Shown here one piece after another: positions 1 to 5,379 of a stretch of 7,134 bases of DNA. A program made the position numbers and the translations under genes. How positions within the stretch are numbered: position 1 is the stretch's first letter; each line of letters opens with the position of its first letter. The notes below the pieces were generated by a model. The model did not search any database. It was not told the DNA's origin and was given only the letters and a program-made list of their open reading frames with translations. This DNA comes from an uncultured Alphaproteobacteria bacterium (GTDB lineage Bacteria > Pseudomonadota > Alphaproteobacteria > Rhodobacterales > Rhodobacteraceae). The stretch covers positions 224 through 7,357 of the forward strand of contig CAKMZE010000059.1 of the NCBI GenBank assembly GCA_929200295.1. Direction: 5' to 3'.

Positions 1-67
1 CCCGTCTTTGACCATGGATCATCTGTTTAGCAGCGGCGGCTAGCTCGCCTTATATGTGAATTGGCTT

Positions 68-805
68 TTAATACTTGGTAAAGTGCGTTATACTATAGTT
101 GTTTAAGAAAGGAGGCAAACCATGGATATTGTAAACCTGTCGGTGGCAATCGTCTCTGTTGTCGCGATCCTTTACGGGCTGATTCCGGTTTTTGCTGGGT
201 GATGATCTGCCACGGCGCCCTGCATCAATGGCGGCGCCGACCAATAGACCTAGATAGAGATACCCTATAATCGCCTCGCTGGCTGCGATCAGACGCATGC
301 GTGGGGTTGGTTGGAAATCTCCATAGCCCAGGGTCGTGAAGGTCACAATTGAGAAAAATAACGTGTTTTGGGTCGTTGTATCGCGAACCAGGCATAGTTG
401 AGTGGTGCAGTCTATGCTGTTTTCAATATGCGGGAGAGGTTGCCCTAACTTTGTAGAAAGCTGTGGATGCTCCCTTGGAAGCGTTTTGGGCACATCGCAA
501 TAGGCCGAAGAACATAATACCCCGTCATACTGAAATAAGAAGGCATAGAATGAGATGAGGAATGTGCCATAAACGGCCATTGCAGGCCAGACTAGCGCGT
601 TTGATACGTTCTCACGAAGATGGGCGATTACGACGGAGGTGAGACCTGCTGTGAGGCCAATGACAAATTGCCAAACATTTGCGATTGGTAGGCGAAAGGC
701 ATTTTGGTCAAGCAAGAGCTCAGGGTATTGATGCGCTGCCCATACCGCTAATCCGCCAAAGATAATCGGCATATAGCATAATCTGATTGCAGCGCTTGAA
801 AACAC
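68..805 (-). CDS. Potassium-channel-like membrane protein (ion channel pore domain)
   Basis: The protein has 245 residues from a GTG start at 805. Hydrophobic segments lie near residues 11-30, 44-62 and 72-92. A pore helix and the K+ selectivity filter TLGYGD (158-163) follow, then an inner helix at about 172-193. This is the Ion_trans_2 (two-helix pore) fold preceded by two extra helices; such proteins conduct K+ as tetramers in the inner membrane. The extracytoplasmic loop before the pore is long (about 93-147) and holds two CX4C pairs, C98/C103 and C133/C138. There is no RCK or cyclic-nucleotide domain. The last 50 residues are polar and basic, and residues 202-228 lie antisense to a small plus-strand ORF, so the tail may be little constrained. 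GTG 805 has a weak AGGG upstream; ATG at 772 (residue 12) is an alternative start with no visible ribosome site. Channel identity is confident; ion selectivity and role are inferred. Confidence 0.8.
   Translation of the reverse strand: MFSSAAIRLCYMPIIFGGLAVWAAHQYPELLLDQNAFRLPIANVWQFVIGLTAGLTSVVIAHLRENVSNALVWPAMAVYGTFLISFYAFLFQYDGVLCSSAYCDVPKTLPREHPQLSTKLGQPLPHIENSIDCTTQLCLVRDTTTQNTLFFSIVTFTTLGYGDFQPTPRMRLIAASEAIIGYLYLGLLVGAAIDAGRRGRSSPSKNRNQPVKDRDNRDDCHRQVYNIHGLPPFLNNYSITHFTKY
89..115 (+). promoter_or_regulatory. Candidate -10 element and perfect Shine-Dalgarno for a small membrane ORF
   Basis: A TATACT hexamer at 89-94 resembles a sigma-70 -10 box, and AAGGAGG at 109-115 is a full anti-16S match with 6 nt before the ATG at 122. 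No convincing -35 box lies at the right distance (TTTAAT at 67-72 with 16-nt spacing is a poor match). The ribosome site is therefore strong and the promoter only possible. Transcription from here would run antisense to the 3' end of the channel gene. Confidence 0.4.
122..202 (+). CDS. Unrecognised 26-residue hydrophobic small protein
   Basis: This ORF starts at ATG 122, ends at TGA 200-202 and encodes 26 residues. It begins MDIVNLSVAIVSVV and ends in LIPVFAG, so nearly the whole length after Asp2 and Asn5 is a single hydrophobic helix (about residues 4-25) able to cross the membrane. The start is supported by AAGGAGG 6 nt upstream, the strongest ribosome site in the window, and by a possible -10 box at 89-94. 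It lies antisense to codons 202-228 of the channel gene, in that protein's polar, poorly constrained tail. Size and composition resemble single-helix small proteins such as respiratory-oxidase accessory peptides, KdpF-like peptides or type I toxin peptides (TisB-like), but I recognise no family. Function unknown. Chance remains possible for so short an ORF. Confidence 0.5.
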   Translation: MDIVNLSVAIVSVVAILYGLIPVFAG

Positions 806-829
806 AATAAATCGACCCTGATTTCAACA

Positions 830-844
830 TTTGCATTGTGCAAA
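830..844. repeat. 15-bp inverted repeat upstream of the channel gene
   Basis: TTTGCA-TTG-TGCAAA has perfect 6-bp arms and a 3-nt spacer. It overlaps the candidate -10 hexamer of the channel gene and starts 25 nt upstream of the GTG start. It could be an operator. There is no T-run on either side, so it is not a good intrinsic terminator for pdhC. Confidence 0.3.
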
Positions 845-863
845 GTGAGCGCCGATTATGCAA
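835..863 (-). promoter_or_regulatory. Candidate promoter of the channel gene
   Basis: On the minus strand TTGCAT (858-863) is followed after exactly 17 nt by CACAAT (835-840), giving 3/6 and 4/6 matches to the sigma-70 consensus. A start near 828 would leave a leader of about 23 nt before the GTG at 805. With the 97-nt gap after pdhC, this suggests the channel gene can be transcribed apart from the pdh operon. Matches of this quality occur by chance. Confidence 0.3.
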
Positions 864-902
864 CCAAAAGAAGATTGTGCGATTTTGTGTTAAGGCGAGC
901 AG

Positions 903-2177
903 TTACGCCAGCATTGCCATTGGTGCTTCGAGGTTTGCTTTGATCGCGTTTAATAGCTCTGCCCCAAGCGCCCCATCGATCACCCGGTGATCCACGCTGA
1001 GGGTCACAGACATAACTGTCCCTACACTAAGCGCGCCATCGGCACCGACGATTGGTTTCTTCACACCCGCACCAACCGCAAGGATGGCAGCATGTGGTGG
1101 GTTAATGATCGCATCGAAATTATCGATCCCAAACATCCCAAGGTTTGAAATCGCAAAGCTACCACCCTGATATTCATGGGGGGCAAGCTTGCGATCACGG
1201 GCGCGCGAGGCGAGGTCTTTCATCTCAGCTGATAGCGCTGAAAGCGACTTTGTATCGGCGTCTTGTAGCACGGGTGTGAATAGCCCGCCTTCGATGGCGA
1301 CGGCGACGGCTACATCGGAGTGCTCAAACTGCAATGTGCGATCCCCGGCCCAAACGGCATTGGCCGCAGGAACCTGTTGCAGGGCGAGCGCGCAGGCTTT
1401 GATAATGAAATCATTGACCGATAGCTTGATACCACGTGGTTCTAATCCGGCATTCAGCTCTTTGCGGAAGGACATGAGCGCATCAAGGTTGATATCACGG
1501 CGCAGATAGAAATGCGGTACAGATTGTTTGGCCTCGGTCAGGCGCGCTGCAATTGTTTTGCGCATCCCATCGAGCGCCACTTCTTCATGAGGTCTGTCGG
1601 CATAGGTTTTGAGAACCGCATCTGTGCTCGGCCCGGCCGCAAGGGCGGGCGATGGTGACGCGCTGCTCTTGACCGCAGCAGCGGCACTGGCACCGTTAAT
1701 ATCGGCTTTGACAATCCGCCCATGCGGGCCCGAGCCCGTGATCTGTGCAAGATCGAGGCCTTTGTCCGCGGCGATGCGCCTGGCAAGCGGGGTGGCGAAA
1801 ACACGTGTTCCTGATTTTTGTGGTGCCGCAGGGGCAGGGTGTGACGCCGCAGGGGCTGGCGCCTCTTCTTTCGGTGTCTCAACCGCAGCAGGGGCGGTTT
1901 TTGCAGCAGCAGTATCAATATCACGCGCTGTTTCACCGTCTTCTAAGAGAACAGCGATGGCCGTATTGACCTTAACGCCTTCGCTTCCCTCAGTGATAAG
2001 GATCTTTCCGATGATGCCCTCATCAACCGCTTCAAATTCCATCGTGGCTTTGTCGGTTTCGATCTCAGCCAAGAGATCGCCAGATGAGACGCTATCACCC
2101 TCTTTGACCAACCATTTGGCAAGTGTCCCCTCTTCCATCGTGGGGGATAGGGCGGGCATGAGGATTTCAGTTGGCAT
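903..2177 (-). CDS. pdhC: Dihydrolipoamide acetyltransferase, E2 of the pyruvate dehydrogenase complex
   Basis: This 424-residue E2 moves the acetyl group from its lipoyl arm to CoA and forms the core of the cytoplasmic PDH complex. An N-terminal lipoyl domain (1-82) carries the lipoylated lysine K43 in ETDKATME. An Ala/Pro-rich linker (about 88-122) leads to a peripheral-subunit-binding domain (125-160, RVFATPLARRIA to GRIVKADI). A second linker precedes the catalytic domain (about 197-424), whose active-site motif DHRVIDG supplies H397 and D401. The length and the single lipoyl domain are normal for alphaproteobacteria. The ATG at 2177 has GGGAGAG about 8 nt upstream. The gene lies 60 nt after pdhB in the same operon. 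Its lipoyl domain is about 85% identical to that of the pdhB product. The complex also needs E3 (lpd), which is not in this window. The acyltransferase class is certain; pyruvate specificity follows from the adjacent E1 genes. Confidence 0.96.
   Translation of the reverse strand: MPTEILMPALSPTMEEGTLAKWLVKEGDSVSSGDLLAEIETDKATMEFEAVDEGIIGKILITEGSEGVKVNTAIAVLLEDGETARDIDTAAAKTAPAAVETPKEEAPAPAASHPAPAAPQKSGTRVFATPLARRIAADKGLDLAQITGSGPHGRIVKADINGASAAAAVKSSASPSPALAAGPSTDAVLKTYADRPHEEVALDGMRKTIAARLTEAKQSVPHFYLRRDINLDALMSFRKELNAGLEPRGIKLSVNDFIIKACALALQQVPAANAVWAGDRTLQFEHSDVAVAVAIEGGLFTPVLQDADTKSLSALSAEMKDLASRARDRKLAPHEYQGGSFAISNLGMFGIDNFDAIINPPHAAILAVGAGVKKPIVGADGALSVGTVMSVTLSVDHRVIDGALGAELLNAIKANLEAPMAMLA
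1932..2177 (-). repeat. Lipoyl-domain repeat, copy in pdhC
   Basis: Codons 1-82 of pdhC align without gaps to codons 1-82 of pdhB (3366-3611). By eye 70 of 82 residues are identical. The DNA includes an uninterrupted 23-nt match (2029-2051 against 3463-3485) inside a longer, nearly identical stretch around the lipoyl-lysine codon. Confidence 0.85.
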
Positions 2178-2241
2178 CTTGGGTCTCTCCCATCGTCGCG
2201 AAGATTGATTGATCGTCTATAAACCGTTTGCGAACGCTCAT
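2167..2241 (-). CDS. Possible 24-codon small ORF between pdhB and pdhC
   Basis: The ATG at 2241-2239 overlaps the pdhB stop as ATGA. The frame stays open for 24 codons, starting MSVRKRFIDDQ and ending in ETQDAN, and stops at 2169-2167, 11 nt inside pdhC. The ATGA overlap is suggestive of translational coupling. However, there is no Shine-Dalgarno before it, the end does not coincide with the pdhC start, and the region also contains the pdhC ribosome site. It may be a chance ORF in a 60-nt spacer, listed because the other pdh spacer shows the same start arrangement. Confidence 0.15.
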   Translation of the reverse strand: MSVRKRFIDDQSIFATMGETQDAN

Positions 2242-3611
2242 CTATAGGTGACCGTTTTGCAAGCGGCGACGACTTCATCAGTTGTGAGCAGCGCGTGTTT
2301 TTCTAGATTTGCTGCATATGGCATTGGCACGTCTTTTCCTGTGCAGGTGATGACGGGCGCATCAAGATAATCAAAGGCCTCTTGCATAATCACGCTGCTA
2401 ATATAGCCGCCGACACTGCCTTGTGGCCAGCCTTCCTCGACCGTGACGCAGCGATTTGTTTTGCGCACGGAGGTTAGGATGGTTTCTGTGTCCATGGGGC
2501 GCAAGGTCCGCAGGTTAATCACCTCGGCCTGAATGCCGTCTTCGGCGAGCTTTTCAGCGGCCTCAAGCGCGTAGGTCATGCCGATCCCAAAGGACACAAG
2601 CGTCACATCATCGCCAGAGCGTTCGATCTTTGCCTTCCCAAAGGGAATGGTGAAATCGTCCAGATCAGGCACGTCAAAGCTTTTGCCATACATGATCTCG
2701 TTTTCGAGAAAGATCACAGGATTGTTGTCACGAATAGCGGTTTTCATCAGCCCTTTGGCATCTGCTGCGGAATAGGGCATCGCGACCTTTAGCCCGGGGA
2801 TCTGCATGTACCAGGCGGCGTAATCTTGGCTGTGCTGCGCGCCAACCCGTGCGGCGGCACCATTGGGGCCACGAAACACCATCGGAGCCCCCATCTGGCC
2901 GCCAGACATATAGAGCGTCTTTGCGGCAGAGTTTATAATATGATCAATTGCTTGCATCGCAAAGTTGAACGTCATAAATTCAACAATCGGGCGTGTCTCA
3001 CCAAAGGCGGCACCAACGGCGATCCCTGCAAAGCCATGCTCTGTAATCGGGGTGTCGATCACGCGTTTTGCGCCAAATTCATCCAGCATACCTTGGCTAA
3101 TCTTATAGGCGCCTTGGTATTCGCCAACCTCTTCCCCCATGAGAAACACATCCTCATCGCGGCGCATCTCTTCGGCCATGGCGTCGCGCAAGGCCTCGCG
3201 GACGGTTTGGGTTTTCATCGGTGTGCCCTCAGGCCAATCGGGGGATTGGTCTGCGTTTGGCGGCGGCGGGGCGGTATTTTGGGGGGCTGTAGCTTCGGCT
3301 GGGGCTGACGGTGCAGCAGCGGGAGCCTCAGCAGTTGCAGCGGCAGGGGTTACGTCTGGCACATCCTCGCCCTCTTCAACGAGGATTGCGATGGCTGTGT
3401 TCACAGCCACACCCGCGGTGCCTTCTGCGATCAGGATCTTGCCGATTACGCCCTCGTCAACGGCTTCAAATTCCATCGTGGCTTTATCGGTTTCGATCTC
3501 GGCCATAATATCGCCCGAGGATACGGTGTCACCTTCTTTGACGAGCCATTTGGCCAATGTGCCTTCTTCCATCGTGGGAGAGAGCGCCGGCATAAGAATT
3601 TCTGTGGCCAT
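2238..3611 (-). CDS. pdhB: Pyruvate dehydrogenase E1 beta subunit with N-terminal lipoyl domain
   Basis: The product has 457 residues. With PdhA it forms the thiamine-diphosphate E1 enzyme that decarboxylates pyruvate and acetylates the E2 lipoyl arm. Residues 1-82 are a lipoyl domain with lipoyl-lysine K43 (ETDKATME). Residues about 85-130 are an Ala/Pro-rich linker. Residues 133-457 are the transketolase-type E1 beta region, starting TVREALRDAMAEEM and including LMGEEVGEYQGAY (157-169), whose glutamate contacts the thiamine pyrimidine in this family. A lipoyl domain on E1 beta is an established trait of several alphaproteobacteria (for example Zymomonas and Sinorhizobium), so the fusion is real and not an assembly error. 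The ATG at 3611 has GAGGAGA about 8 nt upstream, a ribosome site that lies inside a 25-codon small ORF ending at this same ATG. Confidence 0.96.
   Translation of the reverse strand: MATEILMPALSPTMEEGTLAKWLVKEGDTVSSGDIMAEIETDKATMEFEAVDEGVIGKILIAEGTAGVAVNTAIAILVEEGEDVPDVTPAAATAEAPAAAPSAPAEATAPQNTAPPPPNADQSPDWPEGTPMKTQTVREALRDAMAEEMRRDEDVFLMGEEVGEYQGAYKISQGMLDEFGAKRVIDTPITEHGFAGIAVGAAFGETRPIVEFMTFNFAMQAIDHIINSAAKTLYMSGGQMGAPMVFRGPNGAAARVGAQHSQDYAAWYMQIPGLKVAMPYSAADAKGLMKTAIRDNNPVIFLENEIMYGKSFDVPDLDDFTIPFGKAKIERSGDDVTLVSFGIGMTYALEAAEKLAEDGIQAEVINLRTLRPMDTETILTSVRKTNRCVTVEEGWPQGSVGGYISSVIMQEAFDYLDAPVITCTGKDVPMPYAANLEKHALLTTDEVVAACKTVTYR
3366..3611 (-). repeat. Lipoyl-domain repeat, copy in pdhB
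   Basis: This is the partner of the repeat at 1932-2177 and is offset by exactly 1434 nt, so the two coding frames match. Most of the 12 residue differences are conservative (T/S, I/L, V/I). The recurring run ETDKATMEFEAVDEG is identical in both copies. Confidence 0.85.
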
Positions 3612-3688
3612 TACTGTGTCTCCTCGGATGTGATCAGTCGAACGATGTTATTTTGTGCGTCTGCAACATAGGCCTCGAATCCTATCAT
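3611..3688 (-). CDS. Candidate 25-residue small ORF filling the pdhA-pdhB gap
   Basis: The ATG at 3688-3686 overlaps the pdhA stop codon (3687-3685) as ATGA. The frame runs 25 codons to TAA at 3613-3611, whose last A is the first base of the pdhB ATG (TAATG). The ORF therefore uses the whole spacer and touches both neighbours with the two overlap types typical of translational coupling. AAGGGG lies 7 nt before the ATG, within the end of pdhA. The peptide starts MIGFEAYVADAQNN, then IVRLITSEETQ. It looks like a soluble, acidic, partly amphipathic helix without cysteine or a membrane segment. I recognise no family. It may be a small PDH-associated protein, or a non-functional reading frame that carries ribosomes to the pdhB start. 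Confidence 0.42.
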   Translation of the reverse strand: MIGFEAYVADAQNNIVRLITSEETQ

Positions 3689-4701
3689 GACGCGGCCCCT
3701 TCAGCATAGATATCTGTCCATAGCTCATCCAAGGCAGGCTCTGGGCTGTCTTTTGAAAACTCAGCGGCCTCGTTCACGATGGCTTTGATCTCTTTGTCGA
3801 TGGCTTTGAGATCATCCTCAGAGGCATGTTTACCAGTGAGAAGCATATCGCGCACCTGTTCAATCGGGTCGCGCTCGTCTTTCATTTTTTGCACTTCCTC
3901 ACGGGTGCGGTATTTGGCGGGGTCAGACATGGAATGGCCGCGGTAGCGGTATGTTTTGACCTCAAGGATGTAGGGGCCATTGCCCGCGCGGCAATGTGCA
4001 ACAGCGCGTTGACCGGCCTCTTTCACAGAAAGCACGTTCATGCCGTCGACCTCTTCGCCGGGGATGCCATAGGCCACGCCGCGTTCCCATAGTGAGGGGG
4101 ATTTCGTTGAACGTTGCACACTGGTGCCCATGGCGTATTGGTTGTTTTCAATCACAAAAACAACGGGCAGGCCCCAAAGCTCTGCCATATTATAGGTCTC
4201 ATAGACCTGCCCCTGGTTTGCAGCGCCATCGCCAAAGTATGTAAAGGTCACGCGACCATTGCCTTTGTATTTATCAGCAAAGGCAAGCCCCGCGCCCAAA
4301 GGCACCTGAGCTGCCACGATCCCATGGCCACCATAGAAATGCGTTTCCTTGGAAAACATGTGCATCGAGCCGCCTTTGCCTTTGGAAAAGCCGCCCTCGC
4401 GCCCTGTGAGCTCTGCCATGATCCCCTTGGGGTCCATGCCGCAGGCGAGCATATGACCGTGATCGCGGTAAGAGGTGACCCGTTTGTCGCCGTCTTCTGC
4501 GGCGGCTTCAAGCCCCACAACGACAGCTTCTTGTCCGATGTACAGATGGCAGAACCCGCCAATCAACCCCATGCCGTAAAGCTGACCAGCCTTTTCCTCG
4601 AAACGGCGGATGAGCAGCATTTCGCGGTAATGGCCCAAGAGTTCTTCTGCTGAGACATTTGGCTTGGCCGCAGCGGATTTGGCTGATTTCTTTGCTGCCA
4701 T
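3685..4701 (-). CDS. pdhA: Pyruvate dehydrogenase E1 alpha subunit
   Basis: The product has 338 residues, normal for this family, and pairs with PdhB as the E1 component. An Ala/Lys-rich N-terminus (1-14) precedes the dehydrogenase E1 domain. The thiamine-diphosphate/Mg motif runs from GDGAANQG (157-164) to ENNQYA (185-190, with N186/N187). The conserved loop YRYRGHSMSDP (251-261) contains H256. The frame is open a further 65 codons upstream to 4896, but I place the start at ATG 4701. Family similarity begins there, GGAG lies about 10 nt upstream, and the upstream codons cover a promoter and palindrome and look non-coding. This is the first gene of the pdh operon. Its 4-nt ATGA junction with the next small ORF suggests coupled translation. 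Confidence 0.96.
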   Translation of the reverse strand: MAAKKSAKSAAAKPNVSAEELLGHYREMLLIRRFEEKAGQLYGMGLIGGFCHLYIGQEAVVVGLEAAAEDGDKRVTSYRDHGHMLACGMDPKGIMAELTGREGGFSKGKGGSMHMFSKETHFYGGHGIVAAQVPLGAGLAFADKYKGNGRVTFTYFGDGAANQGQVYETYNMAELWGLPVVFVIENNQYAMGTSVQRSTKSPSLWERGVAYGIPGEEVDGMNVLSVKEAGQRAVAHCRAGNGPYILEVKTYRYRGHSMSDPAKYRTREEVQKMKDERDPIEQVRDMLLTGKHASEDDLKAIDKEIKAIVNEAAEFSKDSPEPALDELWTDIYAEGAAS

Positions 4702-4734
4702 GATGGGTCTCCGTGATTGAGCGGTTGTTGAAAA

Positions 4735-4754
4735 GTAGTTTAACGTTAAACTAC
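4735..4754. promoter_or_regulatory. Perfect 20-bp palindrome, probable operator of the pdh operon
   Basis: GTAGTTTAACGTTAAACTAC is its own reverse complement over all 20 bases. It lies 5 nt downstream of the predicted -10 box, covering about +1 to +20, and ends 33 nt before the pdhA start. This is a classic repressor (roadblock) position. Even symmetry with a central CG is typical of LacI-family sites. No T-run follows, so it is not a terminator. It shares the core TAACGTTA with the palindrome at 6343-6362. The regulator is not in this window. Confidence 0.7.
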
Positions 4755-4759
4755 CATAC

Positions 4760-4788
4760 AGTATGATGTTCGATTTGGCGAGTGTCAA
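4760..4788 (-). promoter_or_regulatory. Sigma-70-type promoter of the pdh operon
   Basis: On the minus strand a perfect -35 TTGACA (4783-4788) is followed after 17 nt by CATACT (4760-4765), which matches 4/6 of the -10 consensus. The predicted start is near 4752-4753, giving a leader of about 52 nt to pdhA. It is the best promoter match I found in the window and makes pdhA the first gene of its own unit, separate from ftsB. Confidence 0.65.
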
Positions 4789-4908
4789 ACGTACGAAAAG
4801 ATACGCAAAGATCGCATAGGAGGGTTTCGCAGAGCTAAACGCAGGTGAGAAATTTGCTTTTATGATGATGACCGTGCTCTGTGACACGGTGGGCATATGC
4901 TTTACTCA

Positions 4909-4937
4909 GGGCCAGCCCCCAGACCCCCGGGATATTT
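4909..4937. other. GC-rich extragenic motif between ftsB and pdhA
   Basis: A run of G/C blocks (GGGCC, GCCCCC, ACCCCCGGG) is followed abruptly by ATATTT. From memory, intergenic sequences of the type CCCCCGGGATATTT recur in Rhodobacteraceae genomes, so this may be one copy of a dispersed extragenic element. Only one copy lies in this window, so repeat status cannot be shown here. It may also act in 3'-end formation for ftsB, though no clean hairpin with a U-tract is visible. The rest of the 4702-4979 gap holds a 6-bp stem at 4871-4890 with no T-run, plus the pdh promoter and operator. Confidence 0.3.
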
Positions 4938-4979
4938 CAAAACCTAAGAATGTGATGTGGGTAGGTAGATCGGGGCTAT

Positions 4980-5279
4980 TTACCTGATGACAATCTCATC
5001 AGCGCGGATCATGCCCAAGACATCGCGGGCTTGTTGGTCAAGCAAATCAAGATCAAGATATTTATCTGAGAGCCTGCGCGTCAGGTTCTCCATCTCGTCA
5101 ATATCCAACTGAAGGCGGGCAAGCTCAGCATCAAGAACTCGCGCTTCGGCCAAGGCTTCGGCACGTTTAAACACACCGAAATCCCCTTGAACGGCGGCAA
5201 AGGTAAAATAGACCCCTAAAAAGAGGAGCCCAAGAAAGGTTACCAGTGTTCCCAAAGGGGGGCGGTTGCGACTGCTCAT
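4980..5279 (-). CDS. ftsB: Septum formation initiator protein, FtsB/DivIC family
   Basis: The protein has 99 residues. A short polar cytoplasmic N-terminus (1-10) is followed by one membrane helix (about 11-30). A periplasmic region rich in Leu/Glu/Ala/Arg (about 38-72) is predicted to form a coiled coil. The C-terminal motif LLDQQARDVLGMIRADEIVI is typical of this family in alphaproteobacteria. In characterised bacteria FtsB pairs with FtsL and joins FtsQ to activate septal peptidoglycan synthesis; here that role is inferred from family and architecture. The ATG at 5279 has GAGG 5 nt upstream. The gene sits alone between fba (100-nt gap) and the pdh promoter (277-nt gap). Confidence 0.88.
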   Translation of the reverse strand: MSSRNRPPLGTLVTFLGLLFLGVYFTFAAVQGDFGVFKRAEALAEARVLDAELARLQLDIDEMENLTRRLSDKYLDLDLLDQQARDVLGMIRADEIVIR

Positions 5280-5379
5280 TTGACCTCATGCCTGACATCT
5301 AATGTGTCAATAGAGTGAGAATCGCACATCTAATTCGTTTTGTGAATCCCCTAATTTTCAAAATCTTGCGCGTGTCTAT
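5280..5379 (-). promoter_or_regulatory. ftsB upstream region with two GANTC sites
   Basis: The gap between fba and ftsB contains two GAATC/GATTC sites (5319-5323 and 5344-5348), the target of the alphaproteobacterial cell-cycle methyltransferase CcrM. No good sigma-70 promoter is visible: the TTGACA at 5305-5310 has no -10 box at the right distance, and TTCACA-N17-GATTCT is weak. ftsB may be transcribed from a promoter here that I cannot define, or by read-through from fba. Confidence 0.25.

Noticed and set aside
1..67. Possible gene ends or starts at the left edge (13-codon tail on plus, ATG GTC AAA GAC on minus)
   Set aside because: Too little sequence is present to support either, and no ribosome site or recognisable motif is visible.
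213..239. CGGCGCC/GGCGCCG stem after the 26-residue ORF as its terminator
   Set aside because: No T-run follows and the bases encode the GAAIDAG part of the channel's inner helix, which explains them.
2826..3633. Long plus-strand frames opposite pdhB
   Set aside because: They are mirror frames of a well-supported coding gene, low in complexity and without family features.
4871..4890. ACCGTG-N8-CACGGT stem between ftsB and pdhA as a terminator
   Set aside because: Six-base stem without a U-tract; left as an unexplained short inverted repeat.
4702..4896. N-terminal extension of pdhA to an ATG at 4896
   Set aside because: The 65 extra codons cover the TTGACA/CATACT promoter and the palindrome, have no family similarity, and a good start with GGAG exists at 4701.
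4862..4987. 41-codon plus-strand ORF starting MMMTVLCDTVG in the ftsB-pdhA gap
   Set aside because: No Shine-Dalgarno, no plausible protein features, and it runs through the GC-rich motif into the end of ftsB.
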